Notes: generated from the sequence alone by a model not told the origin. A DNA stretch of 64,000 nt from Sporosarcina sp. ACRSM (GCF_022346545.1 NZ_JAKRNU010000011.1:87479-151478); one strand, 5' to 3'; shown: positions 8,150-16,955, numbered from the stretch's first letter. A program made the numbers and translations.

Positions 8150-9169
8150 GTGATTGTATTGGAAAATGTTTCGAAAGTTTTCCCTGCGAAAAACAATGAA
8201 GTAACAGCCGTCGATAAAGCAAATATTCATGTGAAAAAAGGCGAGATCCATGGCGTTATCGGCTATAGTGGTGCCGGGAAAAGTACGTTGATCCGTTGCG
8301 TGAACTTGCTGGAACGACCGACAAGTGGAAAAATCTATATTAACGGGGAAGAACTCACTTCTCTCCCTCCTCATAAACTAGACAATGCACGTCGCAAAAT
8401 CGGGATGATTTTCCAAGGCTTTAACTTGCTAAAGACGGCAACGGTCTACGACAATATCGCCATTCCTCTTAAATTGATCGGGATTGATAAGGCGGAAGTA
8501 AAAGCACGTACTGAAAAGTATTTGGAAATCGTCGGTTTAGCCGATAAACATCAAAGCTTCCCGTCCCAATTGTCCGGGGGACAAAAGCAACGTGTCGCAA
8601 TTGCGAGGGCATTGGCGCAAGAGCCTGAGATTTTACTTAGCGATGAGGCAACGAGTGCACTTGACCCTGAAACAACGGAATCTATCCTCGATCTCCTGTT
8701 GAAAATCAACGAAGAGTTCGGCATAACAATATTACTGATTACACATGAAATGAATGTTATACAAAAAATTTGCGATTATGTCTACGTTTTGGAAAGCGGA
8801 AAAATCGTAGAACACGGTACAACGATTGACTTGTTTTCAAACCCTCAAAAACCAACGACTACTAAATTTTTGGGCACCATCGCTCAACGGAATTTATCCC
8901 CGTCCCTCATTTCACAATTAAATTTAACAGGTTCTGTTCAACGATTGACGTTTACTGGCGACATTGCGGGAGAACCATTGTTAGCGGAAATGAGTAAACG
9001 ATTTGCCGTTGTGCCTAACATTTTAGCAGCTAATATTATTGAACTGAAAAATGGCGTGATTGGGAATTTAGTTGTTCACGTTGCAGGTGAAAAAGAAGAA
9101 GTTGAAAATGCATTGCTTTTCCTACATGAGCAAGGCGTTGGCACGGAAGAATTGGAGGGTCAAAATTGA
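8150..9169 (+). CDS. metN: Methionine ABC transporter ATP-binding protein
   Basis: This 339-residue ATPase has Walker A GYSGAGKST (residues 38-46), signature LSGGQKQR, Walker B ILLSDEATSALD and the H-loop ITHEMNV. Residues beyond about 265 form the C-terminal NIL domain that senses methionine and inhibits transport in MetN proteins. The start is GTG at 8150 after AAAAGGAG. Its last bases overlap the TTG start of metP, so the two are translationally coupled. It powers methionine uptake with MetQ and MetP. Confidence 0.93.
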   Translation: MIVLENVSKVFPAKNNEVTAVDKANIHVKKGEIHGVIGYSGAGKSTLIRCVNLLERPTSGKIYINGEELTSLPPHKLDNARRKIGMIFQGFNLLKTATVYDNIAIPLKLIGIDKAEVKARTEKYLEIVGLADKHQSFPSQLSGGQKQRVAIARALAQEPEILLSDEATSALDPETTESILDLLLKINEEFGITILLITHEMNVIQKICDYVYVLESGKIVEHGTTIDLFSNPQKPTTTKFLGTIAQRNLSPSLISQLNLTGSVQRLTFTGDIAGEPLLAEMSKRFAVVPNILAANIIELKNGVIGNLVVHVAGEKEEVENALLFLHEQGVGTEELEGQN

Positions 9170-9837
9170 ACGGATACGAAGATTTTATCCAAAAGTGGTT
9201 GCCCATCATTGGACAATCAACAATCGAGACATTCCAAATGGTCGGAATCGCTCTGTTATTTTCCATCATCATCGGGATTCCATTAGGGATTTTATTGGTC
9301 TTATCAAGACCAGGACAAGCGCTTGATAATAAATTGCTATACCATACGTTAAATTTAATCATCAACATCATTAGGTCCATTCCATTTATCATCTTGTTAT
9401 TTTTCATTTTGCCATTCACGAAGCTGATTGTCGGCACGTCGATCGGCGTCAAAGGGGTTATCGTACCGCTTGTACTATATACATCCCCCTATATTGCACG
9501 TCTGATGGAATCTGCACTTCTTGAAGTCGAGCAAGGTGTCGTAGAAGCTTACACTGCGATGGGTATCAAAACAAGAAAAATTATTTGGCATGTTATGTTA
9601 CGGGAAGCACGTCCATCTATCATTTTGGGATTGACGATTGCTACCGTCAGTCTAATCGGGGCGACGGCGATGGCTGGGCTTGTTGGCGCCGGCGGTTTAG
9701 GTGACTTGGCCTATCGTTTCGGCCATTTGAGATACGAAGTCGACGTCATGTACGCAACGGTCTTGATTCTCATTATTATTGTCCAATTGATCCAGTCGCT
9801 CGGCAATCGTCTTGCTGCTCGTATTAAAAAAGACTAA
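9166..9837 (+). CDS. metP: Methionine ABC transporter permease
   Basis: This 223-residue inner-membrane protein has about five helices and the MetI-type permease signature EAYTAMGIKTRKIIWHVML near residue 130, which contacts the ATPase. It starts at TTG 9166, overlapping the metN stop codon by four bases (TTGA), with GGAGGG before it. It completes the MetQNP importer under the S-box riboswitch. Confidence 0.92.
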   Translation: MNGYEDFIQKWLPIIGQSTIETFQMVGIALLFSIIIGIPLGILLVLSRPGQALDNKLLYHTLNLIINIIRSIPFIILLFFILPFTKLIVGTSIGVKGVIVPLVLYTSPYIARLMESALLEVEQGVVEAYTAMGIKTRKIIWHVMLREARPSIILGLTIATVSLIGATAMAGLVGAGGLGDLAYRFGHLRYEVDVMYATVLILIIIVQLIQSLGNRLAARIKKD

Positions 9838-9930
9838 ATGAAGCATATATTGAAGTTTGTGGCTATTAGCACCGAGACGAACAGCGTTTTTTTATAGTAG
9901 ACAAATTCATCTGATACGGAGTGAGCAACA

Positions 9931-11076
9931 ATGATATCTACAAGAAATAACGACTTATTATTGCAAAATATCGACCCGTCCGAATCCTTCCCGGTTTCAT
10001 TTGAGCAGTTGGAAACAGCAGCGCAGGCAAAAATGGGAACAGGCGCATTCGGCTATGTCCACTCCGGTGCCGGCCGTGAAGAAACTTTGCAAAAAAATGT
10101 TTCTTCCTTTTCCAAGTACGCTATCGTTCCTCGTTTTTTAAATGATGTAACAGAACTGGATACTTCCGTCCAACTTTTCGGACGTACATATGCCACACCA
10201 TTATTCGTCGCTCCGGTTGGCGTACAAAAAATTGCGCATGAAGACGGGGAAATTGCCACTGCACAAGCAGCCGCTTCCCTCGGTATTCCTTTCATCCAAA
10301 GTACGGTGTCCAGCTATTCCATCGAAGAAGTCAAAGAAGTAACCGGTGATAGTCCGAAATGGTTCCAGCTCTATTGGTCAAGTCAGAATGCGGACATTTC
10401 CTACAGCATGGTACAAAGAGCGGAAGCTGCCGGCTATGAAGCAATTGTGCTAACGGTCGATACCGTCATGCTCGGCTGGCGTGAAGAAGATGTCAATAAT
10501 CAATATTCCCCTTTGATGCAAGGGTTTGGAAAAGCGAATTATGTCAATGATCCTGTCTTCATGGCGTCTCTTCCGAATGATGACGACGATTCCATCATCC
10601 AAGGCATCGTGGACAATATTTATCACCCTTCCCTTAGCTGGAAACAGGTAGCGGAGCTGAAAAAGAAAACTTCATTGCCAATCCTTCTAAAAGGTATCCT
10701 GCATCCAGAAGACGCGAAGCTGGCGATCGAAAACGGCATCGATGGCATCATCGTTTCCAACCACGGCGGGCGCCAACTAGACGGTGTCATCGCAAGTATC
10801 GATGCGCTTCGAGACGTTGTGGAAGCTGTTGAAGAAAAAATCCCTGTACTATTCGATAGTGGCATCCGTAGAGGCTCTGACGTTGTCAAAGCGCTGGCGT
10901 TAGGAGCAGATGCTGTTTTAGTCGGTCGGCCTTTCGTTTACGGCTTAGCAGTTGGCGGACAACAAGGTGTTGAAAAAGTATTATCCAATATCCTGCAGGA
11001 GATGAAAGTAACAATTTCATTATCCGGATTCACGTCCGTCCGCGATCTGCGTAACGTTACAATTGTGAACCGATAA
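9931..11076 (+). CDS. FMN-dependent alpha-hydroxy-acid oxidase (lactate oxidase/2-monooxygenase-like)
   Basis: This 381-residue enzyme is of the L-lactate oxidase/glycolate oxidase TIM-barrel family. It has the N-terminal FGYVHSGAG segment, PLFVAPVG, the active-site SNHGGRQLDG with the catalytic base His and substrate-binding Arg, and the FMN-phosphate region FDSGIRRGSDVVKALALGAD. Members oxidise 2-hydroxy acids using oxygen or another acceptor; lactate 2-monooxygenase or lactate oxidase are the closest types by length and motif. The ribosome site CGGAGTGAG precedes ATG 9931. It is a single gene ended by a terminator; its substrate is inferred only. Confidence 0.85.
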   Translation: MISTRNNDLLLQNIDPSESFPVSFEQLETAAQAKMGTGAFGYVHSGAGREETLQKNVSSFSKYAIVPRFLNDVTELDTSVQLFGRTYATPLFVAPVGVQKIAHEDGEIATAQAAASLGIPFIQSTVSSYSIEEVKEVTGDSPKWFQLYWSSQNADISYSMVQRAEAAGYEAIVLTVDTVMLGWREEDVNNQYSPLMQGFGKANYVNDPVFMASLPNDDDDSIIQGIVDNIYHPSLSWKQVAELKKKTSLPILLKGILHPEDAKLAIENGIDGIIVSNHGGRQLDGVIASIDALRDVVEAVEEKIPVLFDSGIRRGSDVVKALALGADAVLVGRPFVYGLAVGGQQGVEKVLSNILQEMKVTISLSGFTSVRDLRNVTIVNR

Positions 11077-11094
11077 AACTAGATAACAAACCCG

Positions 11095-11133
11095 AGCGCC
11101 AAGAGAAAGCACATGCTTCCCTTGGCGTTTTTA
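11095..11133 (+). terminator. Terminator after alpha-hydroxy-acid oxidase gene
   Basis: GCGCCAAG (11096-11103) pairs with CTTGGCGT (11121-11128), followed by a run of T. Confidence 0.75.
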
Positions 11134-11152
11134 TATTCCAATTAACGAGCTG

Positions 11153-11818
11153 TTAGTGAAACGGATTTTTCCATTCCATTAAGAATCCATAATTCAACGA
11201 TTCTTCGTCCTCTAAATAATTTTCCACTACAGCAACCGGCGTTCTTCCGCATCTCAATAAAAATGTAATGACAGGGTCTTTGAACTCTCCACTGATCACC
11301 GCCTGCACATAATCATCGGCAGTCATTTCGAACGCATGGAGATGATAACCAGGCATTCTTCCACCGCCAAGCAAACGTTCCAATTTCAGTTCGATCACGA
11401 TTTGGTACATTGCCTGCATAAGCAACTTGCCAAGCCCCCATTTGCGATACTTCGGGCTTACAGCGATATCGACAATATAAAGCGTATTCCCCTTTGGATC
11501 GTGATTTCGGATATAGCCGTTGTCCGTCATCGCCTCCCATCGATGGGAGGGATGAGCCGGATCGAATTGCACACACAGACCTGTCAAGGAACCGACTAAC
11601 CTGCCGTCCACTTCCACACAAAGGGTCCCTTCCGGGAAAAGGGTAATATGATTGGTCAGTTGCTCCTCATTCCACCATAAGTCAGATGGAAATGGCGGCG
11701 GAAAACATTCCGATTGGATGCGAATCATATCTGCAAAATCGTCCTTTGTATAATTTCGAACAACAGCACGAACAGGTCTCCCTTCATCGAAGACAAACAC
11801 TTCACTGCGGTAGGCCAT
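11153..11818 (-). CDS. GNAT-family N-acetyltransferase
   Basis: This 221-residue protein has a complete GNAT fold. The acetyl-CoA loop is VSPKYRKWGLGKLLMQAM (near residues 122-139), preceded by LYIVDIAV, the central strand. The N-terminal tail RAVVRNYTKDDFADMIRIQ is the usual start of the domain. The extra C-terminal region and GGGRMPGYH are like those in Bacillus GNATs linked to carbon-nitrogen hydrolases. The acceptor is unknown. A ribosome site AAAGGGGGATG precedes ATG 11818. Single gene. Confidence 0.8.
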   Translation of the reverse strand: MAYRSEVFVFDEGRPVRAVVRNYTKDDFADMIRIQSECFPPPFPSDLWWNEEQLTNHITLFPEGTLCVEVDGRLVGSLTGLCVQFDPAHPSHRWEAMTDNGYIRNHDPKGNTLYIVDIAVSPKYRKWGLGKLLMQAMYQIVIELKLERLLGGGRMPGYHLHAFEMTADDYVQAVISGEFKDPVITFLLRCGRTPVAVVENYLEDEESLNYGFLMEWKNPFH

Positions 11819-11998
11819 TTCATCCCCCTTTACCCGTCATATTTTTCCTCAATCTGAATATGATTTTTGATTCTCTTATCGCACACTATGCAGAAGATAC
11901 AAGTAAGATTCATTTCATAACTTCAATCCTTCATCTACCAAAATGATACAAAATTCGGTATACTTCAATTAAAGAAAGAGAGAGGATGGAAGACATTT

Positions 11999-12385
11999 AT
12001 GAAATTCGAAATGATTGAAAATGCATTTGAAACAGAGACATCCTTTGGACAACTGACCATTTCAGGGAATGATGAATATGGATTTAGACCTTATCAGCTG
12101 CTCATTTCATCGATTGCAGTTTGCAGCGGCGGTGTGTTGCGTAATATTTTGGATAAAATGCGGATGCCAGCCGAACATATCTCAATTGAGGTGAAGGAAG
12201 TCAAACGGAATGCGGAAATCGCCAACCGAGTCGAAAAAGTGCACCTCCATTTCACCATTAAAGGAGAAGCGATTGATGCATCCAAAATGGATAGAGTTTT
12301 TGAATTAACGAAGAAAAACTGTTCGATGGTACAATCCGTCATTGATTCCATCGAAGTTGTGGAGACTTATGAAGTACTAAATTGA
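11999..12385 (+). CDS. OsmC-family peroxiredoxin-like protein
   Basis: This 128-residue protein is of the OsmC/Ohr superfamily. The two redox cysteines are Cys42 (in SIAVCSGGVL) and Cys108 (in KKNCSMVQS), at the positions expected for thiol peroxidases of this fold. Such proteins reduce organic hydroperoxides; many Bacillales paralogues have no tested substrate. The ribosome site is GAGAGGATGGAAG. It is followed by a strong terminator. Confidence 0.8.
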   Translation: MKFEMIENAFETETSFGQLTISGNDEYGFRPYQLLISSIAVCSGGVLRNILDKMRMPAEHISIEVKEVKRNAEIANRVEKVHLHFTIKGEAIDASKMDRVFELTKKNCSMVQSVIDSIEVVETYEVLN

Positions 12386-12400
12386 ATGTAGTGAATCTAA

Positions 12401-12441
12401 GCGCCTAGTCCGCAACTGTATTCGGACTGGGCGTTCTCTTT
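12401..12441 (+). terminator. Terminator after osmC-like gene
   Basis: CGCCTAGTCCG and CGGACTGGGCG form an 11-bp stem (one G-U), followed by ttctcttt. Confidence 0.7.
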
Positions 12442-12506
12442 GCGCTCCTCCTTCCCTCCATGCTTCCACTCCAACGTCCTTCTTTGTAGATTCAATCGAT
12501 TTTTAG

Positions 12507-12557
12507 TTGACCTTTTCTACTATTCTTGTTACATTCTATAAGTGATAATGATTATCA
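12507..12557 (+). promoter_or_regulatory. Promoter with perfect Fur box
   Basis: TTGACC (12507-12512), 17-base spacer and TACATT (12530-12535) form the likely promoter. TGATAATGATTATCA (12543-12557) is a perfect 7-1-7 Fur box covering the start of transcription. Iron should repress the downstream binding protein. Confidence 0.85.
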
Positions 12558-12586
12558 CTATCATTCAAGGGAAATGAGGATATCAA

Positions 12587-13549
12587 ATGTTCAAGAAAAA
12601 AGGATTTGCCATTTTCTTCGTACTCCTATTCATGTTTGTTGTAAGTGGTTGTACGAGCAATACGCCTCCAGAAGCGGCGACGGATGAACCGGAACAAGAA
12701 GCACCTACGACGAGAACTTATGATAGTGTCAAAGGACCTGTTGAGCTACCGATGCATCCTGAACGCGTCGTCGTCATCGATCAAGATTATGTCGGGGATG
12801 TGTTAGCAACCGGCATTACACCCATCGCTACAACAGGCTGGGCATTTGAAACACCATACTTTGAAGAACAGCTAAAAGACGTTGAAAGCATCGGGGATAA
12901 ATCATCGTTCTCCATTGAAAAAGTAATCGAGTTGGAACCAGATCTCATTCTTACGTATAACGAAGAACAATATGAGTCACTTTCCAAAATAGCACCGACT
13001 GTGATCATTCCATTCGGCATGTATGCAGATTATAAAGAACGTCTTCTCGAAATTGCCAACGTGTTAAATCGAGAGGAAGAAGCAAAGCAATTCCTTGCTG
13101 ATTTCGATAAAAAAGTGGAAGATCAAAAGAAAGAACTGGAACCCATCCTTCAAAATGATCCTAAAATTGTCATCCTAGAAATGACGGATAAAGATTTATA
13201 CCTCTTTGGGGACTCCTACGGTCGTGGGGGCCAGGTGATCTATAACGAACTTCAATTGAATGCCCCTCAAAAAGTAGTGGACATCGCTTTTAAAGACGGT
13301 TGGGCAAGCATCTCCCAAGAGACGATTCCTGAATATCTCGGAGAGGCAGATTTTATCTTATTAGGCGTTCGTGACAACGGCGTTGAAAATAGTAAAGAAA
13401 TTATGAAGAGCCAGCTATGGAAAGACCTCCCTGCCGTGAAAGCCGGCCATATCTTTGAATATGAACTCAATACTTTCTACTTCCAAGATCCGATCGCCTT
13501 GGAATACCAAATGAAAGAGATTGCCGATTTCATTAAAAGTAAATACTGA
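12587..13549 (+). CDS. Iron-siderophore ABC transporter substrate-binding lipoprotein
   Basis: This 320-residue type III (FhuD/FeuA-like) binding protein has a signal peptide with lipobox VSGC (Cys near residue 22), then HPERVVVIDQDYVGDVLATGITPIA, and the IEKVIELEPDLILTYNEEQYESLSKIAPTV core typical of the family; a long helix joins the two lobes. It captures ferric siderophores outside the membrane. A perfect Fur box lies just upstream. No permease or ATPase gene is adjacent, so it must share a FecCD-type transporter encoded elsewhere. Ligand unknown. Confidence 0.88.
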   Translation: MFKKKGFAIFFVLLFMFVVSGCTSNTPPEAATDEPEQEAPTTRTYDSVKGPVELPMHPERVVVIDQDYVGDVLATGITPIATTGWAFETPYFEEQLKDVESIGDKSSFSIEKVIELEPDLILTYNEEQYESLSKIAPTVIIPFGMYADYKERLLEIANVLNREEEAKQFLADFDKKVEDQKKELEPILQNDPKIVILEMTDKDLYLFGDSYGRGGQVIYNELQLNAPQKVVDIAFKDGWASISQETIPEYLGEADFILLGVRDNGVENSKEIMKSQLWKDLPAVKAGHIFEYELNTFYFQDPIALEYQMKEIADFIKSKY

Positions 13550-13600
13550 AAAGAACCAGGTACCGGACATGCGAGAAGTCCATGGTACCTGGTTCTTTTC
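13549..13600. terminator. Bidirectional terminator with GGTACC arm
   Basis: AAAAGAACCAGGTACC (13549-13564) pairs with GGTACCTGGTTCTTTT (13584-13599). It serves the binding-protein gene on the plus strand and the lipoprotein gene on the minus strand. It belongs to a set of intergenic hairpins that contain CAGGTACC. Confidence 0.85.
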
Positions 13601-13617
13601 TTTATATTCCCAACCGA

Positions 13618-14514
13618 TCAGTCGACATTTACGTGTAACGGGTTGCCTTCTAAAATCTGCTCCACCTCTTCATACCCTGTTGGAAATGCGAAGTTATAAC
13701 GAGCAGGGAGTGCAAAAACATATTTGTCATTGCGATTCAGTTCTTTAGGTCCAATAGGCGCTGCACCTAGATGGAATTTTTCCTGTTGCAGCGCATCCCA
13801 TTGCTCGATTGTGAAAATCAGGATCGGAATGTCTTGGCGTGGATTTTCCGAAGTCCACTGTGGGTGCCGGATCGAAAGCATCGGGCCCTCTTCCATCTCC
13901 TCTCCCGTCACTGATTCTCCCTTCCACTTGTCCATCATAATCGAATAATCCTTCCAAGTGGCAGGTAACGTAAACTCAAATCCATATTCTTCATTTGTAT
14001 AGACGAGTGTATCGCCCTGTTTTGCTTCACCAAGCGTAACCTCGTTGATCAACCAATGTTCGCCCATTTTTTCAACTACTAGATGGATCGGTATCTCGTT
14101 TACGGTTTGCCCAACATTTGTCCTTTCAACGACTTTCCCTTCTATTGCATAGATATGATCAGACTGTTTCTCCGTCGTTTCGATGTCAATCCGATCTGGC
14201 CAAGGACTGGAAGTTAATCTACCCGGTGCTTTTAGAGGATCTGTCAGCCATTGTTCCACAAGCTGAGGGGAAACCGTTTCCCCATAATGCTCTTGCATAC
14301 TTTTTTCCACTTCTTCTTGCGATCCCATTAATGAAACGTTTTGAAGGTTATGGCCAAATTTTTCAACAACGTCGACTACGCTCTTTTCTTCGTCTATACT
14401 CGGATTTGTTACCTCTGTCTGATCTTTCCCCTGCAGCTGACCTGTACTTTCTCCATTTGTACAACCAAACAATGGAATGCTCAATAGTAAAACTATACCA
14501 AGAAATTTCTTCAC
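13618..14514 (-). CDS. Uncharacterised lipoprotein
   Basis: This 298-residue lipoprotein has a short signal peptide and lipobox LFGC (Cys near residue 18), followed by a low-complexity acidic linker. Residues about 45-165 look like an NTF2/DUF4878-type cone (helix, then strands with VVEKMGEHWLINEVTL). The C-terminal part (YTNEEYGFEFTLPATWKDYSI) resembles the PsbP-like or lipoprotein domain that often starts with that motif in Firmicutes. No catalytic residues are visible. AGGAGGGG precedes ATG 14514. Function unknown. Confidence 0.7.
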   Translation of the reverse strand: MKKFLGIVLLLSIPLFGCTNGESTGQLQGKDQTEVTNPSIDEEKSVVDVVEKFGHNLQNVSLMGSQEEVEKSMQEHYGETVSPQLVEQWLTDPLKAPGRLTSSPWPDRIDIETTEKQSDHIYAIEGKVVERTNVGQTVNEIPIHLVVEKMGEHWLINEVTLGEAKQGDTLVYTNEEYGFEFTLPATWKDYSIMMDKWKGESVTGEEMEEGPMLSIRHPQWTSENPRQDIPILIFTIEQWDALQQEKFHLGAAPIGPKELNRNDKYVFALPARYNFAFPTGYEEVEQILEGNPLHVNVD

Positions 14515-14697
14515 TTTGTTCCCCTCCTAAAAAAAATTGTATACACATAGACGTTTCCACCACGTTTTTCGTTTCAATCCAACTTTCTAACGAATGAACC
14601 CATGACAACATACCCAAACGCCTCTACCTGCAATGGGTACCTCGTACCTTCCATGAATCCCCATATTTTCTTACACTAGTACGGAGAGGATCATCGT

Positions 14698-15174
14698 ATG
14701 AAAGGGGTGAGAGTTGTGCAGAAAAATATAACGGAAGAGGCTGAAAAGATAGATAGTGATTTCACTGCCGAAGCCATTTCATTGAATATGTGTACGCGCC
14801 CGATTTACCTTATTTTATGTTCTGGATTTATAACCTTTCTTTTTAGCATTTCACATGGTTGGCACTCCTTGACCCAATTTTTTCTGTTCATCACTGTCCT
14901 TTCGATAGCGTTTTTCTTTTGGTTTCCTTATTCAAAATTTGTCAAAAGACAAGTTGCAATTACAAAAGTGACCGTCGATATTGGGTCCCACTGCCTTTTT
15001 CCACGAGAAATCGATTATGTGGTTTGTAGAGCGAATGGCAATATGTTTGAATTTCACCTCCATCGCTCCAATGAAGCAACCCAAATTAGAATGGAAGATG
15101 AATGGAAGACCGCGACGAGGGACCGTCTAAAACAGTGGTGCGAAAAGTTTGATATCCGCTTCGTTGAAAAATAA
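14698..15174 (+). CDS. Hypothetical membrane protein
   Basis: This 158-residue protein has two predicted helices close together (about residues 35-80: LILCSGFITFLFSI and FFLFITVLSIAFFFWF), then a soluble C-terminal domain of about 75 residues. This is a PH-like or YdbS-like layout, but no family is recognised with confidence. GGAGAGG precedes the ATG at 14698; a GTG at 14716 is an alternative. The stop codon TAA lies at the first bases of a family A repeat (AATAAAG), so the repeat sits directly on the gene end. Confidence 0.6.
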   Translation: MKGVRVVQKNITEEAEKIDSDFTAEAISLNMCTRPIYLILCSGFITFLFSISHGWHSLTQFFLFITVLSIAFFFWFPYSKFVKRQVAITKVTVDIGSHCLFPREIDYVVCRANGNMFEFHLHRSNEATQIRMEDEWKTATRDRLKQWCEKFDIRFVEK

Positions 15175-15326
15175 AGTGAAACTTCAATCAGTGGGAGGTT
15201 CCTCATCCTCCACTGATTGTTAGTTGAACCAATCGGGCTTTTACGGGCAGTTGATCTCCCACCTCTCCTTATCGTTTTACTTAAGTCTTGAGATGGGAGT
15301 CTTACTGCCCGTTAATGCGGGATAAA
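15170..15326 (+). repeat. Family A repeat, short copy (A1)
   Basis: The element runs AATAAAGTGAAACTTCAATC to GCGGGATAAA. Its 5' part has a hairpin formed by AATCAGTGGGAGG and CCTCCACTGATT. The 3' part has long arms ACGGGCAGTTGATCTCCCA and TGGGAGTCTTACTGCCCGT. It is the same family as 27373-27716 and 57799-58016 but lacks their middle section. No protein is encoded. It resembles the 3' ends of IS200/IS605-type elements, without a transposase or tnpB gene. Confidence 0.8.
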
Positions 15327-15344
15327 TTCGAAGAGTACTTTATG

Positions 15345-15399
15345 AAAGCCCAAAAGGACCGGAGGAATTCATTTTCCTCTCGGCCCTTTTGGGCTTTTG
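15345..15399. terminator. Strong bidirectional terminator
   Basis: AAAGCCCAAAAGGACCG pairs with CGGCCCTTTTGGGCTTT; an inner GAGGAA/TTCCTC stem extends it. It ends the YheE-like gene on the minus strand. Confidence 0.85.
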
Positions 15400-15403
15400 C
15401 GTA

Positions 15404-15622
15404 TTATGCAAGAAGTTGCTGCATTTTATTCGATACATTGGATTCAAGTTGTTGTAACTGTTCTGCCTCTAATTTATGGCAAGGTTGCGGATTGAACCAG
15501 TTGATGTCCCCTTCGTGGTAAAGTCCTTGAAATTCATTTCCTTGAATAAGGACCGAAAATGAAAACCATTCATGTGTTTGATCTTGAAATAATTCTTTTT
15601 TAATTTGAAATTTGGATAACAT
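15404..15622 (-). CDS. YheE-like small protein (DUF5342)
   Basis: This is a 72-residue protein. The N-terminal MLSKFQIKKELF and the central FSVLIQGNEFQGLYHEGDINWF match the pattern of the Bacillus YheE family, small soluble proteins of unknown function. A longer frame begins at 15685, but GGAGGCGG lies just before the ATG at 15622, and the resulting length fits the family. Single gene, bounded by a terminator downstream and by a repeat-filled region upstream. Confidence 0.6.
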   Translation of the reverse strand: MLSKFQIKKELFQDQTHEWFSFSVLIQGNEFQGLYHEGDINWFNPQPCHKLEAEQLQQLESNVSNKMQQLLA

Positions 15623-15770
15623 AATAACCGCCTCCATCATTGTGTACTTTTCAATGTCATTCTGTATTACTAGAATACCTTTCACACATTATAGCAACAT
15701 GAGAGGCAAATGAAAGTTTAATGAGAAAAAATCCTTGGATGAAGGAACTTGGAAACAACCTTTCAAAGTA

Positions 15771-15963
15771 TCAATCACGCCTCGGCGTGATTGCGTCCAG
15801 ATTTTGAATTGCGCTTGCGCAATTAACTCCTTTCAAAATCTGTGACATCCGCCGGAGGCTTAACTTGAATCAGCAGGGAGTTTGTACTCCCTCTGATTGA
15901 AATGCATTCTGGCATTCATCCCACCACTTATAGAAGTGGGGGACTTCTGCTGAATCAAGTTAA
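15771..15963 (+). repeat. Composite structured repeat C/D, copy 1
   Basis: This 193-base element begins with the hairpin AATCACGCCTCGGCGTGATT. Next come two arms, CCAGATTTTGAATTG and CAATTAACTCCTTTCAAAATC, around a GCGCTTGCGC palindrome, then GTGACATCCGCCGGAGGC. The D half is bounded by CTTGAATCAGCAG and CTGCTGAATCAAG and contains CCACTTATAGAAGTGG. A second copy of nearly the same length lies inverted at 52699-52889. It has no coding potential and fills most of the 380-base gap between the YheE-like and SUKH genes. Confidence 0.8.
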
Positions 15964-16005
15964 ACCATCCCCCAGAAGCTATTCATGATTAGGAGCAAAT
16001 ACTTC

Positions 16006-16623
16006 TCACCTGAACTTTTTAGATTTTGAAAGCAGGGTATTTGCACTTGAGCTGTTCAGCCTTGAGAGAAATTTATCACTTACTTTGATTTCTTCGATCA
16101 TCGAATCCTCCAACGGATCAACCCCCTCCTGCTTTTCAAAACTCATGATAAAATCTTTAAAGTTATTGTGAAGCAACACCAACGCTTGCCATAATTCCTT
16201 TTCAGAACTTGCATGCATTGTTTCTTGATGATGATCCCAATGATATATTTTCCCAATTGTCTCCTTTTTGACCCCAATACATAATTGGTCACCGCCTGGA
16301 CATTCAGCAATCGGTATGACTTCATCGGGCAAACGTCCTTCGTAACGTGCCTTTAAAACCCTTACATCATAATCATCATTTTCAAGACCATAAAAGTTCA
16401 CAAACGTTCTTGCTTCTATATCTACATGTGTAACAAGATGTTTGGCTGGATAAAAAATAATCTCTTGATCATCGAAGTCTAATGTGCCAAATCTTTGGAG
16501 AAAGTTCTTGTATTCACTAGGCAATGTAACACCCATCTCAACTTCAAGTTCCTGTATTTCTTGTTCAGAATGGCATCCGTATTTACTTGAAATGCCCAAT
16601 TCACTCAATCTCTTACTATACAT
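16006..16623 (-). CDS. SMI1/KNR4 (SUKH) family protein
   Basis: This 205-residue protein has the SUKH-1 fold: the helix SEQEIQELEVEMGVTLPSEYKNFLQRFG, followed by strands with GDQLCIGV and KIYHWDHH, the usual markers. SUKH proteins are often immunity proteins for contact-dependent or polymorphic toxins; others have cell-wall or unknown roles. No toxin gene is adjacent. It is flanked by the C/D repeat on one side and gene-poor DNA on the other, so it looks like an isolated accessory gene. AAAGGGGG precedes ATG 16623. Confidence 0.8.
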   Translation of the reverse strand: MYSKRLSELGISSKYGCHSEQEIQELEVEMGVTLPSEYKNFLQRFGTLDFDDQEIIFYPAKHLVTHVDIEARTFVNFYGLENDDYDVRVLKARYEGRLPDEVIPIAECPGGDQLCIGVKKETIGKIYHWDHHQETMHASSEKELWQALVLLHNNFKDFIMSFEKQEGVDPLEDSMIEEIKVSDKFLSRLNSSSANTLLSKSKKFR

Positions 16624-16955
16624 ATATTTACCCCCTTTCGACTGAAATAAAACGCTGTACGTTCAAGACTGGACTACTTTTACTGTCCAAGTTCATTCTC
16701 AACATTCTTCGGCTATCAATCAGGCTGCGGTTTTATCTACTTATGGTTTACGCCCTGAAAAATGCAGAGAGAATTTGGCCTTTTGTAGTTCCAGTTTACA
16801 GCATAATTGGTTGGTATTCCAATTTTCAAAAAGGTTTCAATGCGTTTAGAACAGGGCATCTTAATGTCGTCTCAAACAGTCTTGCCGGATTCACATCCAT
16901 ATAGATTCTGTGTAATAATTCTCAAATCCCCACAAAAATGGAAGGAGTGTGCTCT
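16624..16955. other. Gene-poor stretch, possible remnant
   Basis: This stretch of about 330 bases lies between the divergent SUKH and MFS genes. No start with a ribosome site opens a convincing gene in either direction. On the minus strand near 16905-16840 a frame reads VNPARLFETTLRC and soon stops, without a start, and could be the tail of a lost gene. The MFS promoter should lie here but no clear -35/-10 pair stands out. Confidence 0.35.

Noticed and set aside
9838..9930. Possible terminator between metP and the oxidase gene (agcgttttttt)
   Set aside because: A T-run is present but no convincing stem could be drawn by eye.
16587..16904. 105-codon plus-strand frame overlapping the start of the SUKH gene
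   Set aside because: No ribosome site, overlaps a convincing gene on the other strand, no family resemblance.
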